The position numbers and the translations under genes are program-made. A model generated the notes under the pieces. It worked only from the letters and a program-made list of their open reading frames with translations, was not told the origin of the DNA and made no database searches. From NCBI GenBank assembly GCA_012729835.1, contig JAAYCK010000097.1:1-55013 (forward strand): DNA of 55,013 nt, in the 5' to 3' direction. The stretch's first letter is position 1, and each line of letters opens with the position of its first letter. Of this stretch, positions 1-7,297 are shown piece by piece. This DNA comes from Syntrophomonadaceae bacterium. GTDB taxonomy: Bacteria; Bacillota; Syntrophomonadia; Syntrophomonadales; Syntrophomonadaceae.

Positions 1-111
1 CACAGCTTCTTCGGGTATATAGCTGTATTCTTTCTGAATGGCATGGTAAGCCTCAATTATGCCGCCGGGTAGATCTTGGTATTGGCTGATAATCTCATTG
101 TAGTCTGCCAT
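1..111 (-). CDS. NuoE-like [2Fe-2S] subunit, N-terminal part (partial)
   Basis: The first 37 codons of a minus-strand gene whose remainder lies left of the window. The start is an ATG at 111 preceded by a GGAGGTG ribosome site (121-127). The visible peptide starts MADYNEIISQY and contains GGIIEAYHAIQKEY followed by IPEEAV. This is the helical N-terminus typical of the 24 kDa NuoE/HydC/FdhC thioredoxin-like [2Fe-2S] subunit; no cysteine ligand is visible yet. It follows moeA in the same direction. I infer it is a diaphorase subunit that passes electrons between formate dehydrogenase and NAD. The family call rests on a short stretch. Confidence 0.65.
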   Translation of the reverse strand, partial: MADYNEIISQYQDLPGGIIEAYHAIQKEYSYIPEEAV

Positions 112-150
112 TATTGTTTTCACCTCCACAACCAAAGATAATTTAAATTT

Positions 151-1335
151 TTATAATAACCAGATGGTTATTTCATCATCAATACCTACCGGTGGGGTTC
201 CCGCCGGCAGATCTATCAGAGCATTACAATTCAAAAGGGATTTTAGCATACTGGGTTTCTGGCCGGGTAATACCTCCACCTGCCAACCGCCATTTACGTA
301 TTCGGCATGACCTCGGACAAAACGGCGCGAACCGGACTTTTTTGCAAAACCATTAATGCATCTGGCTTGCACTATCTGTGGCAGTGATGTCAGTCCCTGC
401 ATGGAATTTAGAGCTGGACTGGCAAACAAATGGTATCCCACGGCGCAAGCAGCCGGATTGCCTGACAGCGCCAACACTAGAGCATTCTGGTACCTTCCTG
501 CGCCATGATGACTTCCTGGTTGAATGGGAACCCCCCAGTAGAAGAGTTCTACCCCCAGACCCTCTAGGATCTGGCGGGCTTCATCTGTACCCCTGGCATA
601 GGTACCGCCGGTACAGACAACCATATCAGCCCGGGACAGCATATGCCGAAGTACCTTATCAGCTGATTCAATGGAATCAGCCACTTCGATCGATACCGTC
701 TCGCATCCATCTTGGGAGATCATTGCGGCCAGCATCGGGCCGTTACTGTCTCTCATCTGGTGAGGTTCTGGTGAAACATCAAAGGGAACAATACTGTTGC
801 CCAATGCCAAAACTGCCACCCGAGGGCGAACTCTGACATTGATACGACTGTAGCCGAAAGCAGCCAGTGCGGCAGCCACACCGCCATCTATAATAGTGCC
901 GGTGGTCGCCAGTATCTCACCCTGCCTATAGTCCTCACCGCTGGTTTTTATATTGGCACCCGGTTTAATGGATTCCAGTACGCTTAACTTGCCATCCTGT
1001 AACAGGGTCTTTTCATGGGGAACTACTGCCTGGGTTCCCTCAGGCAGAGAGCCTCCTGTTGTTACAGCCATGGCCTCGTCCTCGGATATTACCGCTGCTT
1101 CATTAGAAGGAACGACCTTGAGCAAAAAGCTGCTGTTGACCGGCGCTTCACCTACTGCCAGGGCATAGCCGTCGACTGCAGAGCGAGCCTGCATCGGCAG
1201 ATCATGTCTGGCCGCGTAATCCATAGCCAGCACCCGACCGAAGGACTCCATTAGAGGCAGTTCTTCACTTGCCAGGGAAGGAATATGACTCAGAATGATA
1301 CTCTGAGCTAGTTCCAGGTTTATATCCAGCAGCAC
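151..1335 (-). CDS. moeA: Molybdopterin molybdenumtransferase MoeA
   Basis: Inserts molybdate (or tungstate) into adenylylated molybdopterin, the last common step of Mo/W cofactor synthesis, in the cytoplasm. The 394-residue product has the usual family length. It shows the MoeA N-terminal pattern (ESFGRVLA, then DLPMQARSAVDGYA), a central MoaB/Mog-like fold (TGGTYARGTDEA) and LALSGNPAACAVGYH before the small C-terminal domain. The start is GTG at 1335, behind AAGGAGG. It lies 15 bases downstream of a second MoeA-like gene and behind fdhA on the same strand. This suggests the cofactor is made alongside the enzyme that needs it. Confidence 0.9.
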   Translation of the reverse strand: MLLDINLELAQSIILSHIPSLASEELPLMESFGRVLAMDYAARHDLPMQARSAVDGYALAVGEAPVNSSFLLKVVPSNEAAVISEDEAMAVTTGGSLPEGTQAVVPHEKTLLQDGKLSVLESIKPGANIKTSGEDYRQGEILATTGTIIDGGVAAALAAFGYSRINVRVRPRVAVLALGNSIVPFDVSPEPHQMRDSNGPMLAAMISQDGCETVSIEVADSIESADKVLRHMLSRADMVVCTGGTYARGTDEARQILEGLGVELFYWGVPIQPGSHHGAGRYQNALVLALSGNPAACAVGYHLFASPALNSMQGLTSLPQIVQARCINGFAKKSGSRRFVRGHAEYVNGGWQVEVLPGQKPSMLKSLLNCNALIDLPAGTPPVGIDDEITIWLL

Positions 1336-1350
1336 AACAAGAGCCTCCTT

Positions 1351-2382
1351 CTAGATTTGACCTGATTTGCCAAAGGCACAATTGGGAAAGCGGCATTGAT
1401 CGCATTCTTCACACAGACCGCCGTTTCCCAGAGCTACAATATCGGACCGGCCAATCATGTCACCGGCAAAAATCCGGGGAAGTATCAGATCCAGCGTCGT
1501 CTTACGGCTGAACAGAGCGCCGCCTGGCACTCCACAGATAGCTACATGCCCTTGGTAGGCCATCATAAATTGGGAACCCGGCAGGACCGGAGCTCCGTAG
1601 GACACCACATTAGATGCGGCGCGGCGAATACCATGTGGGGTAGCATCATCAGCGTCAACCGACATACCTCCGGTAACCAGGATCAACCCGGCGCCTTCGG
1701 CGACAAAGTTCTGAATCTCGTTGGCGATGAGATCGGGATCATCGGGAACGATGACCTGACCCATCCAGCGTCCGCCAAAAGGATTGATTTTCTGGCGCAT
1801 TATACGGGCAAAACCATCCTTGATTCTGCCGGAATTAACCTCGGAACCGGTGGTTACAACTGCCACCCATAGGGGTTTGAAAGGCAGGACCTGCATCAGC
1901 GGGTCCGGTTCCCGGCATAGATTTTCTGCTTGTTCCAGAACGACAGCATCGATAGCTAATGGTACGATCCTGGTCCCGCCCAGCATCTGATCCTTTTTTA
2001 CCACCCGGTTGTTGTGCAGGGTGGCAAAGACCAGATTGTTCAGGTTGTTTATCTGGTTTAAGCGGTCGACCTGAATCTTTAATAAACCATCTTCAGCAGC
2101 CATGAGATTGACTCGGCCTTGACTGGGTTTGGTGCAGTAAATTCCAGGACCGGCAGCATTACTGGCCAGCCTGACTGCGGCATCATCCTCATGTACCTGG
2201 GTATCATTGGGTTCCCAAATATAGATGTGCTCCTTACCCAGATCCTTGAGCTTGTCAATATCTTCCGGTTCCACAATATGACCACGCCGAAAGGCCCGCA
2301 ACTTTACTTTACCGGGTACTATCTTGGTTATATCATGGCCCAGAGGCTGGCCTATTGCATCTTCCACGGCTACCTTTCGCAT
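1351..2382 (-). CDS. MoeA/MoaB-like molybdopterin-binding protein with C-terminal Cys cluster
   Basis: A 343-residue protein distinct from the neighbouring MoeA. The N-terminal half (residues 1-130) resembles the non-catalytic part of clostridial molybdopterin-binding proteins. The second half carries a MoaB/Mog-like domain: VAVVTTGSEV near 175, LVTGGMSVDADD near 235, and CGVPGGALF. The C-terminus ends in a Cys-rich tail (CEECDQCRFPNC, then FGKSG) that could hold metal or Fe-S. The start is ATG at 2382 behind CAGGAGGC. It sits 18 bases after fdhA and 15 before moeA, so co-transcription is likely. Whether it is an enzyme or a cofactor carrier cannot be told from sequence. Confidence 0.75.
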   Translation of the reverse strand: MRKVAVEDAIGQPLGHDITKIVPGKVKLRAFRRGHIVEPEDIDKLKDLGKEHIYIWEPNDTQVHEDDAAVRLASNAAGPGIYCTKPSQGRVNLMAAEDGLLKIQVDRLNQINNLNNLVFATLHNNRVVKKDQMLGGTRIVPLAIDAVVLEQAENLCREPDPLMQVLPFKPLWVAVVTTGSEVNSGRIKDGFARIMRQKINPFGGRWMGQVIVPDDPDLIANEIQNFVAEGAGLILVTGGMSVDADDATPHGIRRAASNVVSYGAPVLPGSQFMMAYQGHVAICGVPGGALFSRKTTLDLILPRIFAGDMIGRSDIVALGNGGLCEECDQCRFPNCAFGKSGQI

Positions 2383-2400
2383 AACTGCCTCCTGATTTAT

Positions 2401-5091
2401 CTAGATCTTTTCGAGTTTGACCGCCGCAACCTTGTATTCACCAGTTCCGGTGATCGGGTCCAAACCATCACTGGTGAGGGCATTAGTCGGGGTTCCGTTA
2501 TAATGGAACGACATCCATATCACGCCCGGCAGTACCCGGTCAGTTACCTTGACGTTGGTGATCGCTTCACCACGGCGAGAGGTTACCTTGAGCTTGTCGC
2601 CGGTTTTCACACCGAGTTTTTCAGCATCCTGCGGGTTGACTTCCGACATTTCCTTATCCCAAATACTGCTGATGCCGGGTGAATACGGAGTAGTAACATT
2701 ATAATGCTGCAGTATTCTGCCGGTGGACAGCAGGAAGGGATATTCTGCATCGGGCATCTCAGCCGGGGGAATGTGTTCCGAAGGCTGGAACAGTCCCAGT
2801 CCGCGGGTGAATTTACCAACATGCAGTACTGGAGTGCCGGGATGATCCGTGGTCGGGCACGGCCATTGGATGCTGTTCATTTCATCGATTCTCTGATAGT
2901 TGATACCAGCCATGGACGGAGACAGGGAAGCCATCTCGTCCCAAATCTCGCTGGGATCGTTATAGCTCATCGGATAGCCCATCTTGGTGACCATCTGACA
3001 AATGGTCTGCCAGTTGGCCTGACCGGGGATAGGATCAATAGCTTGACGTACTCTTTGGACGCGCCGCTCGGTATTGGTAAAGGTACCATCGCACTCAGCA
3101 AAACTGGCTGCCGGCAGTATTACATCCGCATATTCAGCAGTTTCGGTGAGGAACAATTCTTGGACCACCAGGAATTCCAAATGTTCTAATGCCTTGCGTA
3201 TATGGTTGGCATCCGGATCGGTTAAGACCGGATTCTCACCCAGGATATACATGGCTTTTACTTGACCTTCGTGAGCTGCCTTGAACATCTCCGGAATCTT
3301 CAGTCCCACTTTGCCAGACAGGGGTACTCCCCAGGCTTTTTCGTGTTTTTCCCGGGCTGCATCTACACCTACGCCCTGGTAGCCGGAGAATACATTCGGC
3401 AGGGCACCCATATCACAGGCTCCCTGAACGTTGTTCTGGCCACGCTGCGGGCAAACGCCGCATCCGGGGCGGCCCAGGTGTCCGGTCAGCATAGCCAGGT
3501 TAGCGCAGCTCATAACGTTGCGAGTTCCGCAGATATGCTCGGTAATACCCAGGGTGTAGAATATCATGGCCTTATCCGTCTTGGCATAGAGGCGGGCTAC
3601 GGAGTACAGATCATCTACTGATATACCAGTAAGTTCGGAAACCCGTTCAGGGGTGTAGGACTCCACGATGGCCTTGAGTTCTTCGTAGTTTTCAGTGCGT
3701 TCTTCGATGAACTTCTTGTCTTCCAGGCCTTCCTTGATGATGATGTGCATTAATCCATTCAGAAGAGGAATATCAGTACCAGGTTTCAGACGCAGCCAAT
3801 AGTCAGCTTCATCTACCAGGTCGATATGCCGGGGATCACATACTACCAGTTTGACACCCTTGCGGGCTGCCTTTCTCATCTTATAGCCAATGACCGGATG
3901 AGCCTCGGTAGGATTGGTACCGATGAGGAACATGAGCTCGGTTTCATTGAGAATATCACTTATCGGGTTTGTCATAGCGCCGCTTCCAAAGGTAGTGGCC
4001 AGACCGGCCACGGTAGGCGCGTGTCAGGTACGGGCGCAATGGTCGACGTTATTCGTCCCCATCACGGCACGGGTGAATTTTCCAACCAGGAAGTTTTCCT
4101 CATTGGTGCAGCGGGCTGAACTCAGGGCTGCAAAGGATTCGGACCCGTATTTGTCCTTGATTTCTTTGAATTTGGTGGCTATTAAATCGTAAGCCTCATC
4201 CCAACTGGCGGTCTCAAATTTGCCGTTCTTTTTGATGAGTGGGGAGGTCAGGCGTTTTTCATTGTAGATATAGTCCCAGCCAAAACGACCCTTTACACAC
4301 AGCATGCGCTGGTTGACCGGGGCGTCCGGGTTAGAAAGTACGCCGATGATCTTGCCTTCTTTAACCGCCAGGTCGAAGTTACAGCCAGTGCCGCAGAACG
4401 GGCAGGTGGTGCGTACGCGGTCGATATCCCAGCGGCGGGCCTTTCCAGCCAAAGTCTTTTCCGTTAGAGCGCCGGTAGGACAAACTGCGACACACTGTCC
4501 ACAGAATACGCAATTATCGGAATCGATATAGTCTACATCTCCTGCAGTAGTAGCTTTGCGGTGAAAACCGCGATTGAGGTAGGATAGATTGTCGGCGCCG
4601 GTGAGTTCTTCACAGGCTCTGACACAAGCTCCACAGAGTATGCACTTGTTCAGGTCGCGGATAATAAAGGGGTTGCTGTCATCAATGGCATAATCGTGCT
4701 TTTCTCCGGCAAAAGCACTGTCCTTTACGCCATACTTGTAGCAATAATCGGCCAGTTTGCAGTCACCCAGCTTGTCGCAGGTCATGCAATCCAGGGGATG
4801 ATTGGCAATCAAGAGCTCAAGAATAGTCTTGCGTGCCTCTGCCACTGCCGGCGATTCAGTGTCTACTACCATACCTGCGCTGATCGGGGTTACACAGGAA
4901 GCTGGCAGCAAACGATTGCCTTTAACTTCCACAACGCATAAGCGGCATGCACCAAGAGGGCTCAATTCTTTGTCGTAGCACAGGCGAGGAATCTCAATCC
5001 CGGCCAGTTCTGCGGCCTGCAGAATCGTGCTGCCCGCGGGAGCTTCTACCTCCCTTCCGTTGATGTTGAGTTTGACCAGTTCCACTAACAT
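2401..5091 (-). CDS. fdhA: Formate dehydrogenase alpha subunit, selenocysteine-containing
   Basis: Oxidises formate to CO2, or the reverse, at a Mo/W-bis-pterin site. The gene has 896 codons read through one in-frame TGA (4024-4026), which I read as selenocysteine 356 in the context DHCART-U-HAPTVAGLA. Domains in order: [2Fe-2S] ferredoxin (Cys38, 49, 52, 66); His98-Cys102-Cys105-Cys111 cluster; two [4Fe-4S] ferredoxin motifs (Cys150-160, Cys194-204); the pterin-enzyme [4Fe-4S] site (Cys230, 233, 237, 265); then the pterin-binding body and a C-terminal dinucleotide-binding domain. This layout is that of cytoplasmic NAD(P)/ferredoxin-linked enzymes rather than respiratory FdnG. The start is ATG at 5091 with AAAGGAG and AGGAG upstream. 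Automatic annotation would split it into two genes. Confidence 0.95.
3995..4026 (-). promoter_or_regulatory. UGA selenocysteine codon and bacterial SECIS-like hairpin in fdhA
   Basis: The TGA codon (4026-4024) is followed 12 bases later by a perfect 6-bp hairpin (4011-3995): GTGGCC, loop GGTCT, GGCCAC. Bacterial SECIS elements lie just behind the UGA and show a GU in the apical loop. The E. coli fdhF element also has GGUCU there. This is what SelB would recognise. The selA, selB and selC genes are not in the window. Confidence 0.85.
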
Positions 5092-5182
5092 CTCTCCTCT
5101 CCTTTTTTTCCCCCCGAAGGGTATACCAGTATTGACCCCTAAACAAAGTATGTCGAGGGGGTTTACTGCTGGTTATGTATGG

Positions 5183-5221
5183 CCACAAAAAAAGGATCTC
5201 TCTTTGTGGATAGGAGATCCT
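5183..5221 (-). terminator. Intrinsic terminator in the fdhA leader, with a competing hairpin
   Basis: On the minus strand, AGGATCTC (5221-5214) pairs perfectly with GAGATCCT (5200-5193) and is followed by a run of seven T. This is a typical Rho-independent terminator placed about 100 bases before fdhA. The terminator loop contains CCACAAA (5209-5203), which is complementary to TTTGTGG (5189-5183) spanning the end of the T-run. The two hairpins exclude one another, which fits an attenuation switch. Confidence 0.75.
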
Positions 5222-5227
5222 ACATTT

Positions 5228-5285
5228 ATATGTTTCGTACCATTTGTACTAATTTACGGGTTGAAACATATCAAAATGGCCATTT
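5228..5285. repeat. Inverted repeats between aptamer and terminator of the fdhA leader
   Basis: ATATGTTTC (5228-5236) and GAAACATAT (5263-5271) form a perfect 9-bp inverted repeat. Beside it lies the 12-base palindrome AAATGGCCATTT (5274-5285). Both lie in the presumed leader RNA of fdhA, between the aptamer-like domain and the terminator. They may be linker helices or protein operators. Confidence 0.5.
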
Positions 5286-5289
5286 AACA

Positions 5290-5400
5290 GGTCATTACTC
5301 CTTTCCAAGCAAGGGAGGCAAACTCGTTTCCAAATTAACCCTAATCGGCCAGGCAACCATGGCAAAAGAAGCTTTAGGTAGCTGGGCTCGGAGTTTGAAT
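5290..5400 (-). ncRNA. Probable molybdenum/tungsten cofactor riboswitch (Moco/Tuco RNA motif) upstream of fdhA
   Basis: Read on the minus strand, this stretch has conserved-looking blocks I recall from the Moco RNA motif: ACTCCGAGCCC (5394-5384) at the 5' side, then GGTTGCCTGG, TTTGGAAAC, GCCTCCCTTG and GGAAAGGAGT (5306-5297) at the 3' side. The outer ACTCC and GGAGT pair as the closing helix. The position fits: it lies between a good promoter and an intrinsic terminator in the leader of a Mo/W enzyme gene. I recognise the motif from memory of its consensus and could not run a covariance model. Molybdenum versus tungsten type is not resolved. Confidence 0.7.
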
Positions 5401-5456
5401 ATTCAGTTTTTTGATTTATAGTGCTAAGTATTCACCCCACAAAAAAGCACACTACA

Positions 5457-5487
5457 TTTATACCATATTAATTCAACGTCCAGTCAA
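5457..5487 (-). promoter_or_regulatory. Probable fdhA leader promoter
   Basis: Minus-strand TTGACT (5487-5482) and TATAAA (5462-5457) are separated by 19 bases. The -10 is extended by an upstream TGG (TGGTATAAA), which can offset the long spacer. Transcription would start near 5450. That gives a leader of about 360 bases containing the aptamer-like domain and terminator before fdhA. Confidence 0.5.
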
Positions 5488-5653
5488 ATTATCCTGCAAA
5501 AAATGTTGAAAAAAATGTTTTATTACAAGAACTTCACAAGGTTTTCGCCCAAAACGTCCGAAAAGGACTGAATCCAGTGATGGGAATATGTGTATTTTAA
5601 AGTTAACTACCAGTATTAGCAGGGAGATGTTGGGGATATGATAAGGGAGTATC

Positions 5654-5677
5654 ATTCCATGTATGATTACATGGAAT
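5654..5677 (-). other. Hairpin downstream of mobB
   Basis: A perfect 10-bp stem with a 4-base loop (ATTCCATGTA and TACATGGAAT) begins 19 bases after the mobB stop. It has no T-run on either strand. It is probably a 3'-end stabiliser or weak terminator for fdhD-mobB transcripts. The rest of 5488-5653 shows no gene. Confidence 0.45.
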
Positions 5678-5695
5678 ACCTAGCATGACGATGAT

Positions 5696-6187
5696 TCAGG
5701 GCTTTGTTTGAATAATAAAGTGATCTGCGATAAAGTCAGTCAAGGAGGCCAAATCATCCGGATTAAAACAAGGAACGTCTTCATGAAGGGCCAGCGGACT
5801 GATAACGGCCTGCAGGTATCCATCAAGCGGGATACGCCGCTCCGGTTCGTCCTGACTGAGTATTTCTATCTTGGGTATCGGTTCAGCCTTGAAACCCTCG
5901 ACCAGGATGATATCTACGTCAGAAATCCCTTTTATAATATCTAGCAGTTTGGCAGAGCCGCGATGGTGATGAGTAAAAGATTCTGGCCCCACCACCACTA
6001 CCTGGTCCGCACCTGATGAGTAGTGCTGCCAGGAATCCTTGCCCGGCATGTCCATATCATAACCGTGCGATGCATGTTTAATGGCGGCCACCCGGTATCC
6101 CCGGCATTTCAGTGTGGATACGAGTTTGGATACTATGGTAGTTTTACCTGAATTGGAATACCCGACAAATCCGACTACCGGAACCAT
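5696..6187 (-). CDS. mobB: Molybdopterin-guanine dinucleotide biosynthesis adapter MobB
   Basis: A P-loop GTP-binding protein that assists conversion of molybdopterin to its guanine dinucleotide form, needed by formate dehydrogenases. The 163 residues from the chosen start match the family. The Walker A motif GYSNSGKTT lies near residue 7, IAAIKHASH near 35, and DIILVEGFK is the Walker B-like segment. I chose ATG 6187 because GGGAGG stands just before it. An ATG ten codons upstream (6217) has no ribosome site. It lies between fdhD and fdhA on the same strand, so it fits a cofactor role for that enzyme. Confidence 0.88.
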   Translation of the reverse strand: MVPVVGFVGYSNSGKTTIVSKLVSTLKCRGYRVAAIKHASHGYDMDMPGKDSWQHYSSGADQVVVVGPESFTHHHRGSAKLLDIIKGISDVDIILVEGFKAEPIPKIEILSQDEPERRIPLDGYLQAVISPLALHEDVPCFNPDDLASLTDFIADHFIIQTKP

Positions 6188-6226
6188 AACGACCTCCCGA
6201 GTAATTATGAATTTCAAAATTTTATG

Positions 6227-6247
6227 AAGAAATGCAGTGCATTTCTT
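6227..6247. repeat. Palindrome upstream of mobB
   Basis: AAGAAATGCA and TGCATTTCTT flank a single G, giving a 21-base near-perfect palindrome. It lies about 40 bases before the mobB start. It could be a protein operator or a small hairpin; no family is recognised. Confidence 0.5.
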
Positions 6248-6282
6248 TGATTCAAAAAGGAAAGCGGCAACTTTCCCACCAT

Positions 6283-6317
6283 AATTAAGAATTAAGAATT
6301 AAGAATTAAGAATTAAT
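6283..6317. repeat. Tandem 7-base repeat (AATTAAG, about five copies)
   Basis: Four exact AATTAAG units and a fifth ending in T lie head to tail between the fdhD stop and mobB. This simple repeat is likely prone to slippage and copy-number change. No function is evident. Confidence 0.9.
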
Positions 6318-6319
6318 AA

Positions 6320-7096
6320 CTATATCTCTATTCTGTCCCAATGGGTGTAAACATTAAAGCGCTCTCCCCGGGCGAAACCAACTATGGTCAAACCCAGTCT
6401 CTCGGCCAGCTCGACTGTTCTGAGGGTAGGAGCGGAACGCGAGAGGATCAAAGAAACTCCGCTACGGGCAGCTTTCATCAGGATCTCTCCTGCTATTCGA
6501 CCACTGAGAACTAGGTACTTGTCGTCCATTATGAGATCATTGAGAAACGAGTATCCAAATACTTTGTCCACAGCGTTATGCCTGCCAATATCTTCATAGC
6601 GAACTAAAAGAGTGCCACCCTGTCCTAATCCGGCACTATGTACTCCTCCGGTCAGGCGGAATGTATCCGATGTGCGGTTCAATTCCTCAATAGCTGCCAG
6701 TAAGTCTACCGCCTGAAAAGTGTAGTTCGTTCGGGGTACCGTTATTGACTGCACCAATTGAGCTGGAGAGCTGTGGCCTTTGCCCATGCAGGTATTGACT
6801 ACGCTCATTTTTCCATCTGACGGCCGGAGTGAAATATCAGCTTCGATCAAGACTCTGTTATCAGGTGCCAGTTCAAGAGAATGTATCGATTGGCCGCGGG
6901 AGAGCCACCCCTCACTGACTAAATAACCAATTGCCAATTCCTTATGATCAGCCGGGGAGCAGGCCAAGGCCGCTACCTCCTGGTTATTGACTACAATCGT
7001 CATTTGCGCTTCCACGACTATTGGATCTACGATATCTTGCATAACCCCATCTCGATAAGACTTCATGGGGCGCATGGTATAAAACTGCGAGGTCAT
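6320..7096 (-). CDS. fdhD: Formate dehydrogenase accessory sulfurtransferase FdhD
   Basis: Passes sulfur from a cysteine desulfurase to the Mo/W-pterin cofactor of formate dehydrogenase, a step required for activity. It has 258 residues. Family landmarks are LACSPADHKELAIGYLVSEG (41-64 region), GGVHSAGL, the EDIGRHNAVDKVFG block and LSGRIAGEILMKAA. The start is ATG 7096 behind AAAGGAG. In the loop that carries CxxC in E. coli FdhD, this protein has NTCMGKGHS, with only one cysteine. It is the first gene of the minus-strand formate dehydrogenase group and is divergent from recJ. Confidence 0.92.
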   Translation of the reverse strand: MTSQFYTMRPMKSYRDGVMQDIVDPIVVEAQMTIVVNNQEVAALACSPADHKELAIGYLVSEGWLSRGQSIHSLELAPDNRVLIEADISLRPSDGKMSVVNTCMGKGHSSPAQLVQSITVPRTNYTFQAVDLLAAIEELNRTSDTFRLTGGVHSAGLGQGGTLLVRYEDIGRHNAVDKVFGYSFLNDLIMDDKYLVLSGRIAGEILMKAARSGVSLILSRSAPTLRTVELAERLGLTIVGFARGERFNVYTHWDRIEI

Positions 7097-7167
7097 CTGG
7101 TATCTCCTTTGAATGAATTCCGGAGCTGGCGGTTCTATGCCCTTGAGCTATATTTAACCATATAAAT

Positions 7168-7263
7168 TGATTCAGGGCTATACCCGCCTAAATGAATCAG
7201 ACTGCAGGTTATGACAATAGTATACGCAACTTTTCTCCTTTGCCATGCCAGAGTCAATAGTAT
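7168..7263. promoter_or_regulatory. fdhD-recJ divergent control region with repeats
   Basis: The gap between the divergent fdhD and recJ holds two direct copies of CAATAGTATA (7215-7224 and 7254-7263). It also holds an inverted repeat TGATTCA/TGAATCA (7168-7174 and 7193-7199). A minus-strand promoter TTGTCA (7217-7212), 17 bases, CATTTA (7194-7189) could serve fdhD. No clear promoter for recJ stands out, although each direct copy ends in a TATA-like -10. Confidence 0.35.
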
Positions 7264-7297
7264 AAGCTGTTCATAGTCCAAGAAAATGGGGAAAACA

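Noticed and set aside
378-836. 152-codon plus-strand frame over moeA
   Set aside because: It is antisense to a clear moeA with family motifs throughout.
4024-4026. Frameshift or nonsense mutation making fdhA a pseudogene
   Set aside because: The stop is TGA exactly at the Sec position, the frame is unchanged on both sides, and a SECIS-like hairpin follows.
6283-6317. CRISPR array
   Set aside because: The units are 7 bases in direct tandem with no spacers.
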